Source of the DNA: Gammaproteobacteria bacterium
Lineage (GTDB): Bacteria > Pseudomonadota > Gammaproteobacteria > JAJFJF01
Assembly: GCA_021774255.1 (NCBI GenBank)
Contig: JAJFJF010000003.1
Coordinates: forward strand, 1 to 64,000
Direction: 5' to 3'
Length of the DNA: 64,000 nucleotides
Part shown: positions 34,985 through 43,672 of the stretch, piece by piece
Layout: each line of letters starts with the position of its first letter
Position numbering within the stretch: position 1 is the stretch's first letter
Position numbers and translations under genes: made by a program
Notes under the pieces: generated by a model
The model's database searches: none
Told to the model about the DNA's origin: nothing
What the model saw: the letters and a program-made list of their open reading frames with translations, nothing else

Positions 34985-35665
34985 ATGCCCATGACCAATC
35001 CCATTTTTGGTGTATTTGCCCGCTCGCCCTTGCGTCCTTTGCAAGAACACATGAAAAAAGTCACTGATTGCGCACAAGAACTCATCCCGTTTTTTTCTGC
35101 GGTCATCGACGAGCAATGGCGTGATGTTGAAAAATATCAAGAGATCATCGTCGAAAAAGAAAACGAAGCAGACACATTAAAAAAAGAGTTGCGTCTTCAT
35201 CTACCCAAAAGTGTGTTCTTACCCGTTCACCGCACAGATTTACTCGAAGTTTTATTGCTGCAAGACAAAATTGCCAATAAAGCAAAAGACATTGCAGGCC
35301 TGGTATTGGGACGACACCTTATCTTACCCAACGCCATGGCAGCGCCTTATCAAACCTTTCTCGCGCGCACTATCGACGTCGTGAATGAAACAAACACGGC
35401 CATTCATGAACTCGATGAATTATTAGAAACCGGTTTTCGTGGCGCGGAAGCCGAACGTGTCGAAATGATGATTGTCGACATCGATACCATCGAACACGAA
35501 ACCGATGAAATGCAAATTAAAATCCGCAGTATGTTGTTTGATGTGGAAACCGATCTCCCTCCCGTGGAAGTCATGTTTTTATATAAAATTATTGAGCTCA
35601 CTGGGCAACTGGCTAACCACGCACAAACCGTTGCGGGGCAGCTGCAATTATTGCTCGCACGATAA
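34985..35665 (+). CDS. DUF47/TIGR00153 PhoU-like Pit accessory protein
   Basis: 226 residues, all helical. The PhoU-like repeat is seen in ENEADTLKKELRLHLPKSVFLPVHRTDL and in DTIEHETDEMQIKIRSMLF. Members of this family lie beside low-affinity phosphate transporters and influence their activity. It is 44 bp upstream of the Pit gene, so an operon is likely. Confidence 0.93.
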   Translation: MPMTNPIFGVFARSPLRPLQEHMKKVTDCAQELIPFFSAVIDEQWRDVEKYQEIIVEKENEADTLKKELRLHLPKSVFLPVHRTDLLEVLLLQDKIANKAKDIAGLVLGRHLILPNAMAAPYQTFLARTIDVVNETNTAIHELDELLETGFRGAEAERVEMMIVDIDTIEHETDEMQIKIRSMLFDVETDLPPVEVMFLYKIIELTGQLANHAQTVAGQLQLLLAR

Positions 35666-35709
35666 GCTAGCTATCACGAGAACACGAAGAAAAGCGGAGA
35701 GTCGAACAC

Positions 35710-36963
35710 GTGGAACATGCTACCCTACTCATTATTCTTGCTTGTGCGTTTGGTTTCTTTATGGCCTGGGGGATTGGCGCAAACGACGTTGCCAATGCCA
35801 TGGGCACGTCTGTTGGCTCGCGCGCGCTCACGATTAAACAAGCGTTTATTATTGCGGTTATCTTTGAATTTCTTGGTGCCACACTGGCCGGTGGGCAAGT
35901 CACACAAACCATTCAAAAAGGCATCATTGATGCGAGTTTATTAGCAGACTCCCCCGAGATCCTGGTTTATGGGATGATAGCCGCGTTATTAGCAACGGGC
36001 ACGTGGTTGTTAGCAGCTACATATTTAGGCTGGCCGGTGTCCACCACCCACACCATTATTGGTTCGTTAGTCGGTTTTGGCGCGGTGATCATTGGCGTGT
36101 CGGCCGTGCAGTGGTCACAAGTATCTGTGATTGCCATAAGCTGGGTGCTCTCACCGTTGCTGGGCGGTATTTTTGCGTATCTTTTATTTATCAGTGTGCA
36201 AACACTGATTTTTAACACAACCGATCCTTTCCGTAATGCAAAACGTTATGTACCTTTTTATATGTTTTTGGTGGGCTTTATTATCACCTTGGTCACCACC
36301 GCCAAAGGGCTGAAACACCTTGGGCTCCCACTGACCGGCTTTCAAAGTGTCTTAATCGCCGTTGGGGTGGGTGCACTCGTTGCCTGTATTGGCTCCTTGT
36401 TTTTACGTCGTATCAAAATAGATCCCAAAGCCAATCGCCGCTTTCACTTTGCCAGTGTTGAACGCGTGTTTGCCGTGCTGATGGTATTTACCGCCTGTGC
36501 AACAGCGTTTGCGCACGGTTCCAATGATGTTGCTAATGCTGTCGGTCCACTGGCGGCGGTGGTGAATATTGTCGGCACGGGAGATGTCTTAGGGCAGGCG
36601 CCTGTTCCTTTCTGGGCATTACTGCTTGGCGCAACCGGTATTGTCATTGGTTTGGTGACCTATGGTCATAAAGTGATCACCACGGTCGGCAAAAAAATTA
36701 CACACCTCACCCCTAGTCGCGGTTTTGCTGCCACATTAGGCGCCGCCACCACCGTTGTGCTGGCCTCCGGCACCGGGTTACCCGTTTCGACGACGCATGT
36801 GTTAGTCGGCGCTATTTTAGGTGTGGGCATGGCACGCGGTATTGCCGCATTGAATATGCGTGTTGTGAATCAAATCTTCCTCTCTTGGGTTGTGACCTTA
36901 CCTGCGGGTGCTTTTTTATCCGTCTTATTTTTCTACCTCCTCAGATCCCTTTTTAATCATTAA
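35710..36963 (+). CDS. pit: Low-affinity inorganic phosphate transporter (Pit)
   Basis: 417 residues with about 10 membrane helices. The two signature repeats of the Pit family are clear: GANDVANAMGTSVGSRALT near residue 25 and AHGSNDVANAVGPLAAV near 270, with PVSTTH motifs in each half. It starts with GTG at 35710; the nearest ATG is out of frame. It imports phosphate with protons or as metal-phosphate. Together with the DUF47 protein and the downstream porin it forms a phosphate uptake set. Confidence 0.94.
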   Translation: MEHATLLIILACAFGFFMAWGIGANDVANAMGTSVGSRALTIKQAFIIAVIFEFLGATLAGGQVTQTIQKGIIDASLLADSPEILVYGMIAALLATGTWLLAATYLGWPVSTTHTIIGSLVGFGAVIIGVSAVQWSQVSVIAISWVLSPLLGGIFAYLLFISVQTLIFNTTDPFRNAKRYVPFYMFLVGFIITLVTTAKGLKHLGLPLTGFQSVLIAVGVGALVACIGSLFLRRIKIDPKANRRFHFASVERVFAVLMVFTACATAFAHGSNDVANAVGPLAAVVNIVGTGDVLGQAPVPFWALLLGATGIVIGLVTYGHKVITTVGKKITHLTPSRGFAATLGAATTVVLASGTGLPVSTTHVLVGAILGVGMARGIAALNMRVVNQIFLSWVVTLPAGAFLSVLFFYLLRSLFNH

Positions 36964-37095
36964 TATTCTGACGCAGTACTGCGTTCAGTAATATTTAAAA
37001 TTTTATTTTTATATTTCTTGTTGCCTTATCGCTCTCGTTTGTTACTATCGCGCTAATCCAGCCTCGATAATAATAAAAAAGAGTAAATAAGCGCC

Positions 37096-38370
37096 ATGAA
37101 ATATATTGCCATTCTTTCTCTACTCATTTTGTTTTCCATAACGCGGATCGGCTTCGCAGAAGAAACCTACCCACCGGGCGTAGACGACCCCGATGCGGGT
37201 TTTCAGATCCCAGAGCAAATAGAGCTCGACTATACTAAAGAAGCACCTGCAGAGTATGTTGATGAGCACCGCCCTGATGACATTCTTTCATTTGACGGTG
37301 AGTTTTATCCTGATGTCATCGATGACTTGCCTATCGGCCCCTCCATTGGTTATGACGGTGGTTTCTTTTTCGTTAATGAAGATAACACCTTCTCATTAGT
37401 GGTTAACGGGCGCGCACAAATTCGTTGGTCTTATGATGATGCCGATGGTCAAAGCGATCGCCGCCGATTTGAAATACGGCGTTTTAGCACGTACTTCAGT
37501 GGTCACATTGTTGATGAGACCATTATTTACGTGTTAGGGCTTGAAGCTGGCTCCGATGGCGAGCCCTTAGTCGATGAGGCGTATGTGGTAAAAACTTTCA
37601 ACGACACCTGGTGGATCCAAGCGGGTCAATTTTCGCTCCCGTTCTTATATGAAGATTTGACTTCCAGTGCGCAGCAACTAGGTGCCGAACGTTCACTCTT
37701 AAGCAAATTCTTTGGCAAAGCCGTTTCACCCGGGATACAAGCGGGCTGGGAAGAAGATCATGCACGCGCACAAATTTCTTATAGCAACGGCTTCTTTAAA
37801 ACAGCAAGTGACTTAAGCACTACCTCGGAAGCGGTCATTGGTCGCGCGGAGTGGAAGCCGCTGGGTGATTGGAATCAATTCCGTCGCTTTAGTTCTCCTC
37901 ACGACAATGAATTAGGTTTGTTAGTCTCTGCTGCAGTGGCTTACCAGCATGACCAAGGCGATACAGATGTTGAAGAAGTGGCTTGGTCCAGTGATATCAT
38001 TGTACAAGGCCCAGGTTGGAATACTTCTGTCACCGGTATTTATAGCCACGACTACAACAATGGTAGTATCGACAGCTGGGGCTTTATTGGCCGCGGTGGT
38101 ATTTTTGTGACCAAAAGCAATTTAGTGGAAGTGTTCAGTCAATACCAGTGGGGTTCAACCGATATTGCAGATCAAGATGATTTAAGTATCTTGAGTTTCG
38201 GTACCAATGTGTTTCTCAACCTCACCCATTTAAAATGGACCACCGACTGGGGTTATTCTTTTAACGGTATCACCGATGCGTGGGCAAACGACGGTGCCGG
38301 CTGGCGTACCGATGAGCCCGGTCGTGATGGCCAGTGGTTACTGCGTACACAGCTCATCGCGCAGTTCTAA
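37096..38370 (+). CDS. OprO/OprP-type phosphate-selective porin
   Basis: 424 residues. Signal peptide (SLLILFSITRIGFAE), then a 16-strand barrel pattern beginning FSLVVNGRAQIRWSY with the conserved FEIRRFSTYFSG and WWIQAGQFSLPF. It matches the phosphate-selective porin O/P family. It lies 130 bp after the Pit gene, which fits a phosphate role, though arginine/lysine specificity residues cannot be judged by eye. A terminator follows. Confidence 0.88.
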   Translation: MKYIAILSLLILFSITRIGFAEETYPPGVDDPDAGFQIPEQIELDYTKEAPAEYVDEHRPDDILSFDGEFYPDVIDDLPIGPSIGYDGGFFFVNEDNTFSLVVNGRAQIRWSYDDADGQSDRRRFEIRRFSTYFSGHIVDETIIYVLGLEAGSDGEPLVDEAYVVKTFNDTWWIQAGQFSLPFLYEDLTSSAQQLGAERSLLSKFFGKAVSPGIQAGWEEDHARAQISYSNGFFKTASDLSTTSEAVIGRAEWKPLGDWNQFRRFSSPHDNELGLLVSAAVAYQHDQGDTDVEEVAWSSDIIVQGPGWNTSVTGIYSHDYNNGSIDSWGFIGRGGIFVTKSNLVEVFSQYQWGSTDIADQDDLSILSFGTNVFLNLTHLKWTTDWGYSFNGITDAWANDGAGWRTDEPGRDGQWLLRTQLIAQF

Positions 38371-38396
38371 TTTTCTAAAATTCTCATTGACCCTAG

Positions 38397-38436
38397 CACG
38401 CCTCTCTCCTTTAAGGGGAGAGGCGTGTTTTCTTTG
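38397..38436 (+). terminator. Terminator after the porin gene
   Basis: CACGCCTCTC and GAGAGGCGTG form a perfect 10-bp stem with an 11-nt loop, followed by TTTTCTTT. The stem is built from the CTCTCCCC repeat family, so a mobile palindrome seems to have been put to use as a terminator. Confidence 0.75.
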
Positions 38437-38476
38437 TATCCCTAGATAAGCGCTAGCTCAGTAATAATTTGCTGGC

Positions 38477-38625
38477 AATGCCATGCTGCGGCGAGCTGTT
38501 TTCTGCGCCACGCTTGCCGCGCTGCGCTATCGCGAATCGGCGCAAAAACACTCCCCTCCGCCTGGCTGCGATCTTACTTAGGGGGTAACTGTCATGGCAG
38601 GTATAGCAAGCATTCATGGGAATAG
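38477..38625 (+). repeat. Dispersed 150-bp repeat, copy 1
   Basis: About 149 bp that recur in inverted orientation at 49822-49972 with roughly nine in ten bases the same. No coding sense. It may be a MITE-like element; ends share no obvious target-site duplication. Confidence 0.8.
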
Positions 38626-38757
38626 TAGGTGTTTGCTACCCCAAGAGTATTGCTCCCTCTCCCCTTCAAGGGGAAAGAGCTGGAAGAAGAATAAAACTCA
38701 AAATGAATTTGTAACTTATTGAAATAGCGATTCTTTTTTTTATATCAATAATTAAAA
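38626..38757. other. Spacer with a CTCTCCCC palindrome
   Basis: Contains a CCCTCTCCCC-TTCAAGGGGAAAG copy near 38650 and AT-rich sequence leading into the shared upstream element. No gene. Confidence 0.5.
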
Positions 38758-38789
38758 ACATACCCTCGAATGTTACACCATATATACAG
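38758..38789 (+). promoter_or_regulatory. Shared accessory-gene upstream element, copy 3
   Basis: ACATACCC, TGTTAC and CCAT at the conserved positions, followed by TATACA as a possible -10 box. Next to it, GATAGAGT (38789-38796) and ACTCTATC (38813-38820) form a leader hairpin ahead of the ATG at 38830. Confidence 0.75.
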
Positions 38790-38829
38790 ATAGAGTGTAT
38801 CTTCCCCCGGTGACTCTATCCGAAAAACA

Positions 38830-40026
38830 ATGGAGAAAACGCGTATCTACCTGAGGGGCTTAAAACAAGCCCTCTCTTTGCCGAAAGGCGCCAGCGAGGC
38901 CATCGAGGCGGCTTTTGGCACCACAACACCGACCAACTTTGAGAGCCCGCTACTGGCTGCGCTCCGTGCCGCGCAGACCCAACAACGCCCCTTCCTGCGG
39001 GGCAAGCTGATCTACCTGCTTGTGAGGGCGCGTGTGCTTGCCCAAGAGCCGAAAAACACGGCCTTACTCAGCACCCTCCAGCATTTGCTGAGCGGACTTT
39101 CGCAAGCGCATGGCGACGTGACCAAAGCGACTGCAAGCGATCTGCGCTGGTGGGTGCGATGCTGCATGGAAGCACAGGCCCCTCAGCAAGCTCGCCCGCC
39201 GCCTGCCGCGGCTGTGGTGCCGACACAAAGGCACCCTGCCCAAGAACCTCCTCCTGCTCCGAGCCCAAAGCGCGAGGAAAAAGAGCGTGAGGCCCCCCAA
39301 GACGGCCAGAAGGATGGCAAGGAAGAAGAGAAGAAGCCCAAAGCCACACCAGCACCAAGTGCCCCTGCGGCCTCTCTCCCTCCTACCAAGAGCACCGCAC
39401 AGGAGCAAGAAACGCTTCGGTCTGACATCCTCACCGTCGTGTGGGAAGATTACGTCCCGAAAGATGAGGAAGAGGAAGAGAAGAAGCCCAGGGCCTCTGC
39501 ATCCAGCAAGACGGCGACGACGGCGCAAACAGAAATCGATGAGAGCCACGCAATACTCACCTTTACCGAGTGGCTTGAACTCAAGACGCTGATGCAGAAT
39601 GTGAAGATCAACATCCCTGCTGATTTCCAAACTGCTTTCGAGACCACACGTTATGTCAGCCCCCTACTCAGGCACACTCAAAGCATGGCGGCAATGCGGA
39701 TCTGCGGTCCCACGATCTCCCGTGTACTGACCATGCTTAAAACGGTGGCTGAAAAAGTGGACGAAAGAGCACAAGAACGCGCCAAGACAGACACGCGTGA
39801 TGCGCTCATGACCGACATCAAATTCACAGAAGAGGAGGAAGGATGGCTCACGCAAATCGCGACACTCAGCAACAAAGTGGTGCGACTAACGACTACTTCG
39901 GGCACCCAAGACTCTGTTGATGCAGGTGGAAGCTGCAGCACCGAAGCAACGCACAAACAAAGTGAAGCGAGTGGAAGCAAACTGCTTGCCAAGATCAGAA
40001 AACTCACAAAGACAGGCGGCAAGTGA
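38830..40026 (+). CDS. Hypothetical proline- and charge-rich protein (candidate effector)
   Basis: 398 residues, no recognised family. Three parts can be seen: a helical N-terminal region (1-115), a disordered middle (120-240) rich in proline, glutamate and lysine with runs like EEEEEKKP, and a helical C-terminal region (240-370) ending in a basic tail (KLLAKIRKLTKTGGK). There is no signal peptide. It shares the upstream element with the HEAT-like and ankyrin genes and the downstream GGGGTCAGACAC repeat, so it is likely of the same regulon. An effector role is inferred from that company only. Confidence 0.6.
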   Translation: MEKTRIYLRGLKQALSLPKGASEAIEAAFGTTTPTNFESPLLAALRAAQTQQRPFLRGKLIYLLVRARVLAQEPKNTALLSTLQHLLSGLSQAHGDVTKATASDLRWWVRCCMEAQAPQQARPPPAAAVVPTQRHPAQEPPPAPSPKREEKEREAPQDGQKDGKEEEKKPKATPAPSAPAASLPPTKSTAQEQETLRSDILTVVWEDYVPKDEEEEEKKPRASASSKTATTAQTEIDESHAILTFTEWLELKTLMQNVKINIPADFQTAFETTRYVSPLLRHTQSMAAMRICGPTISRVLTMLKTVAEKVDERAQERAKTDTRDALMTDIKFTEEEEGWLTQIATLSNKVVRLTTTSGTQDSVDAGGSCSTEATHKQSEASGSKLLAKIRKLTKTGGK

Positions 40027-40101
40027 GCCTACTCAGGCCTAAACTTATTTACAAACCATTTTCTTTTATCAGCATGAGCCTTTTAAAAAACATCTCCATC
40101 A

Positions 40102-40119
40102 GGGGTCAGACACCTCTAA
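40102..40119 (+). repeat. GGGGTCAGACAC repeat, copy 4
   Basis: GGGGTCAGACACCTCTAA, one base different from copy 1, 75 bp after the proline-rich gene. Confidence 0.85.
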
Positions 40120-40201
40120 TATAAAAATAGAAGAGCAGCCACAATCTACCCTCTACGAATGTTTTCTTTTTTCGCTTTTCTGTGTAGATCAACGCAAAAA
40201 A

Positions 40202-41119
40202 CTACGGACGAGAAGCTGCCCCTACCGCTGTTTTTTCATCACGTTTTTGCCCAGCCGGTCGGCGCAACACTAATACATTACCCAGCAGCACAATCAACAA
40301 ACCAATAAACGTTGCCAGCGTCCAACTGAAGTCTTCAAAAAATGTTGATAACAATAGCGCCACAATAGGTGACACCACATTCACATAAGCTGCTTTTTCA
40401 GGACCGATGCGCCCTAGTAGTGTTAAGTAACAGCCAAACGCCACAATCGTGCCCAACAATGTCAGATACAGCAGCGAACTGACATACAGTAATGACATAT
40501 CCCACGCAGGCGCCTGCCCGCTGAATAAAGCAAACACCGCTATAAACAAGGCACCGTAACCCATTCCAAACGCATTGCTCTGCAATACCGGCAAGCCTCG
40601 CGATTGATTCCGCGCTGATAATAAATTACCAATCGAGGCAAGAAACGTTCCCAATACACACAATAAAAAGCCTTTGGTGTCAGCGTCCGTAAAATCAAAG
40701 CCGCCTAATTGCGAATTAAATATTAAATATAAACCCATGATGCCCAGTAGTGCACCTAACGACACAGTGATGTTCACTGGGCGCCCAAAAAAGAGACGGC
40801 CATTGATAATATTCATGATGACCAGGCCACCATACACCATTCCCACCAAACCACTGACTAACATTTCAGAACCAAGATAAAAAACGTAATAATTCATGCC
40901 AAACAAGAAAAAGGCTTGCATCATTATCATCAGATGTTGCTGCCACGTGAACAACAATGAGCGCTTTGTGACCACACAAAATAACAATAAGCACAACGCG
41001 GCAAGCCCAAAGCGATAGGCAATCGACCAGGCAACAGGCACCTCCCCCAACTGGAACTGAATTGCCAGCCAAGTCGAGCCCCAAATAGCGGCGGTGGTTA
41101 AATAAAAGAATGCGTTCAT
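40202..41119 (-). CDS. EamA/DMT-family permease
   Basis: 305 residues with ten membrane segments in two EamA repeats (start FYLTTAAIWGSTWLAIQFQLG; second repeat GTFLASIGNLLSARNQSRG). The substrate is unknown; relatives export amino acids or metabolites. The basic C-terminal tail follows the last helix. It stands alone and is divergent from the MoxR operon. Confidence 0.88.
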   Translation of the reverse strand: MNAFFYLTTAAIWGSTWLAIQFQLGEVPVAWSIAYRFGLAALCLLLFCVVTKRSLLFTWQQHLMIMMQAFFLFGMNYYVFYLGSEMLVSGLVGMVYGGLVIMNIINGRLFFGRPVNITVSLGALLGIMGLYLIFNSQLGGFDFTDADTKGFLLCVLGTFLASIGNLLSARNQSRGLPVLQSNAFGMGYGALFIAVFALFSGQAPAWDMSLLYVSSLLYLTLLGTIVAFGCYLTLLGRIGPEKAAYVNVVSPIVALLLSTFFEDFSWTLATFIGLLIVLLGNVLVLRRPAGQKRDEKTAVGAASRP

Positions 41120-41260
41120 GAATGCAACAATGTATCTTAAGTTTCATTGAAGTATACCATTTACAAGCTTCGCGGCTATTGTTATATTTTCTTGTAAACA
41201 CAAGGATAATCCTCCCTCACCCTTTGAAGGGAAGCGGAAACTATTTTAAGGAGAACCACC

Positions 41261-42238
41261 ATTAATCCCGAACATCAACACACTTTCACCACGCTCAAAG
41301 CGCACTTAAATAACCGTATTATCGGGCAAGACCGGCTGATCACGCGCCTATTGGTTGCGCTGCTCTCCGATGGCCATCTACTTGTTGAAGGTGCCCCGGG
41401 CCTGGCCAAAACCACGGCCATCAAAGTGCTAGCGGAATGCATTGAAGGCGATTTTCACCGCGTGCAATTTACACCGGATTTGCTGCCTGCCGATCTGACT
41501 GGCACCGAAATTTTTCGCCCACAAGATGGCAGTTTTTCTTTTCAAGAGGGGCCACTGTTTCATCATGTCTTGCTAGCCGATGAAATCAATCGCGCACCCG
41601 CCAAAGTACAATCTGCTTTGCTGGAAGCCATGGGCGAGCGCCAAATCACGGTAGGCCGCACCACGTATCCGCTGCCTGATTTATTTTTAGTGATGGCCAC
41701 GCAAAACCCTATCGAACAAGAAGGCACTTATCCACTGCCCGAAGCGCAGCTTGATCGTTTTTTACTTTACACGCGCATTGATTACCCTGATGCGACTACC
41801 GAACAAGCCATTTTAAAACTCAATCGCGACGAAACGCTGAAAGGCGATGATAAACCGCTCACTGCATCCTCCCCGCTCATCTCACAGTCATTGTTATTTG
41901 CAGCACGACAAGAAATTTTACAACTCCACCTCTCCCCTGCGCTAGAGGAATATATTGTGCAGCTTGTCATGGCCACACGTGAACCTGAACGCTACAGTCA
42001 AGACTTAGCTCGCTGGATACGCTATGGCGCCAGCCCACGCGGCACCATTGCACTTGATCGCTGCGCCCGCGCCCATGCCTGGTTAGCCGGCCGCGATTTT
42101 GTCTCACCCGAAGATATTCATGCCATGGCGCCTGACGTATTGCGACACCGCATACTGCTCACGTTTGAAGGTGAAGCAGAAGGCATCACCAGCGAGCAAG
42201 TCATTGATGATGTGTTACAGCATGTCGCTGTGCCTTAA
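41261..42238 (+). CDS. moxR: MoxR-family AAA ATPase, apparent ATT start
   Basis: About 325 residues if translation begins at the ATT at 41261, seven bases after AAGGAG. There is no in-frame ATG or GTG between the stop at 41225-41227 and 41351, and a start at 41351 would remove the conserved IIGQDRLI segment. Walker A is EGAPGLAKTT, Walker B LLADEINRA, with the sensor segment MATQNPIEQEGTYPLPEAQLDRFL. MoxR ATPases act as chaperones with VWA proteins. It heads the Bat-type operon. A base error at the start codon is the main alternative. Confidence 0.9.
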   Translation: MNPEHQHTFTTLKAHLNNRIIGQDRLITRLLVALLSDGHLLVEGAPGLAKTTAIKVLAECIEGDFHRVQFTPDLLPADLTGTEIFRPQDGSFSFQEGPLFHHVLLADEINRAPAKVQSALLEAMGERQITVGRTTYPLPDLFLVMATQNPIEQEGTYPLPEAQLDRFLLYTRIDYPDATTEQAILKLNRDETLKGDDKPLTASSPLISQSLLFAARQEILQLHLSPALEEYIVQLVMATREPERYSQDLARWIRYGASPRGTIALDRCARAHAWLAGRDFVSPEDIHAMAPDVLRHRILLTFEGEAEGITSEQVIDDVLQHVAVP

Positions 42239-42257
42239 TGCTTCATCGAGCGTGTCT

Positions 42258-43169
42258 ATGACAGCGATAGCGCAAAAAGGGATCAACGTCACGGTTGATG
42301 AATTGATCCAACTTCGTTTTGATGCAGCCGCCTTAAGCACCCCCAAACAACGTGCGACCCGTCATGGTCTCGCCGGCCTTTATTTATCGAAATTTCATGG
42401 CCGCGGCATGACGTTTGCAGAAACACGTGCTTATCAACCCGGTGATGACATTCGCACCATGGACTGGCGTGTCACCGCACGCACCGGCAAACCACACACG
42501 AAATTATTTCATGAAGAGCAAGAACGCCCGATCTTTTTTGTCGCCGACTTTGGGCCGTCTATGTTGTTTGGTACGCGTGTGGCCTTTAAATCGGTGATTG
42601 CGGCGAAAGCCACCGCGTTGCTCGCCTGGACAGCACTGCAGCAAGGCGATCGCGTGGGCGCGCTGCTCTTTTCTGGCGCGCACCATCAAGCGCTACGGCC
42701 TGGCACAGGACAGCGACATGTGTTGCAACTACTGAATAACTTGGCGCAAGCCACGCAAATTTCTTCTTCTCAAACCGACCCTGACGATCTGGCAAATGCA
42801 TTAGCACGTTTACGCCACGTTGCCCGCCCCGGCAGTTTAATTTTTATTTTGAGTGATTTTCGCCATCTTAATCAAGAAGCCTGCCATTTTTTACGCTTAT
42901 TATCACAACATAACGATGTGATGGCCGGTTTCATTTCAGACCCGCTCGAGCAGTGCTTGCCACCTCCCGGGGAATACCGTTTGACCGACGGCAAGCAATT
43001 TATGCAACTGGCCACGGGCAACCAAACGTTACGCACGCAGTATCAACATGATTTTGAGCAACGCTTTGATGATTTTAAAAGCCAATGCCGCCGCGCGGGC
43101 GTCACTCATTTTCGTTTAGATACCGACAGGCCCATTGTGCCTGCTTTAAAAAAGGGTTTATACCGCTGA
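42258..43169 (+). CDS. DUF58 protein (MoxR-associated)
   Basis: 303 residues from the ATG at 42258, 19 bp after the moxR stop; a longer frame overlaps moxR. The DUF58 core is seen in GRGMTFAETRAYQPGDDIRTMDWRVTARTG and FVADFGPSMLFG, the latter a VWA-like strand in which the metal-site residues are partly kept. It is a conserved partner of MoxR ATPases. Its stop overlaps the next start (TGATG). Confidence 0.88.
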   Translation: MTAIAQKGINVTVDELIQLRFDAAALSTPKQRATRHGLAGLYLSKFHGRGMTFAETRAYQPGDDIRTMDWRVTARTGKPHTKLFHEEQERPIFFVADFGPSMLFGTRVAFKSVIAAKATALLAWTALQQGDRVGALLFSGAHHQALRPGTGQRHVLQLLNNLAQATQISSSQTDPDDLANALARLRHVARPGSLIFILSDFRHLNQEACHFLRLLSQHNDVMAGFISDPLEQCLPPPGEYRLTDGKQFMQLATGNQTLRTQYQHDFEQRFDDFKSQCRRAGVTHFRLDTDRPIVPALKKGLYR

Positions 43170-43672
43170 TGGAATTTAACGACCCTTTATCCGCCTTGCG
43201 CGATATCCATTTGCCTGAACCGCCCGGTTTTTGGCCACCGGCACCCGGTTGGTTTATCTTAATATTGCTCACCCTGGCTGTTGCCCTTTACGTTGCGTAC
43301 TGGTGGCATCACCGCTATGGCAAACTGCGCCGACTGCAAAAACTCGCCTTGGCTGATCTCAATACTATCCAGCAACACTATGCTGAAACGCACGACGCGC
43401 AACAGGCCGCCGAACAACTCAATCAATTATTAAAACGACTTGCCTTAAGTTTTTACCCGCGTACCGATGTCGCCAGCTTACAAGGCAGTGCTTGGTTAGA
43501 CTTTCTATCCAGCCATGCCAAGGCAATCCATCAAGAAGCCGCACAAATACTCATCACCGCCCCTTATCAAAAACAAGTGAATACCGATGTAAACCCATTG
43601 TTTGACGCTGTCACGCAATGGATCAAACAATTAACACCCGATCTGCAAAAAAGGAACCCGCATGGACAGTAG
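43169..43672 (+). CDS. DUF4381 membrane protein
   Basis: 167 residues from the ATG at 43169. A proline-rich start (LPEPPGFWPPAPGWF) leads into one membrane segment (ILILLTLAVALYVAYWW), then a cytoplasmic helical domain. This is the DUF4381 pattern, always found in MoxR-VWA operons. It overlaps the next gene by 11 bp. Confidence 0.85.
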   Translation: MEFNDPLSALRDIHLPEPPGFWPPAPGWFILILLTLAVALYVAYWWHHRYGKLRRLQKLALADLNTIQQHYAETHDAQQAAEQLNQLLKRLALSFYPRTDVASLQGSAWLDFLSSHAKAIHQEAAQILITAPYQKQVNTDVNPLFDAVTQWIKQLTPDLQKRNPHGQ

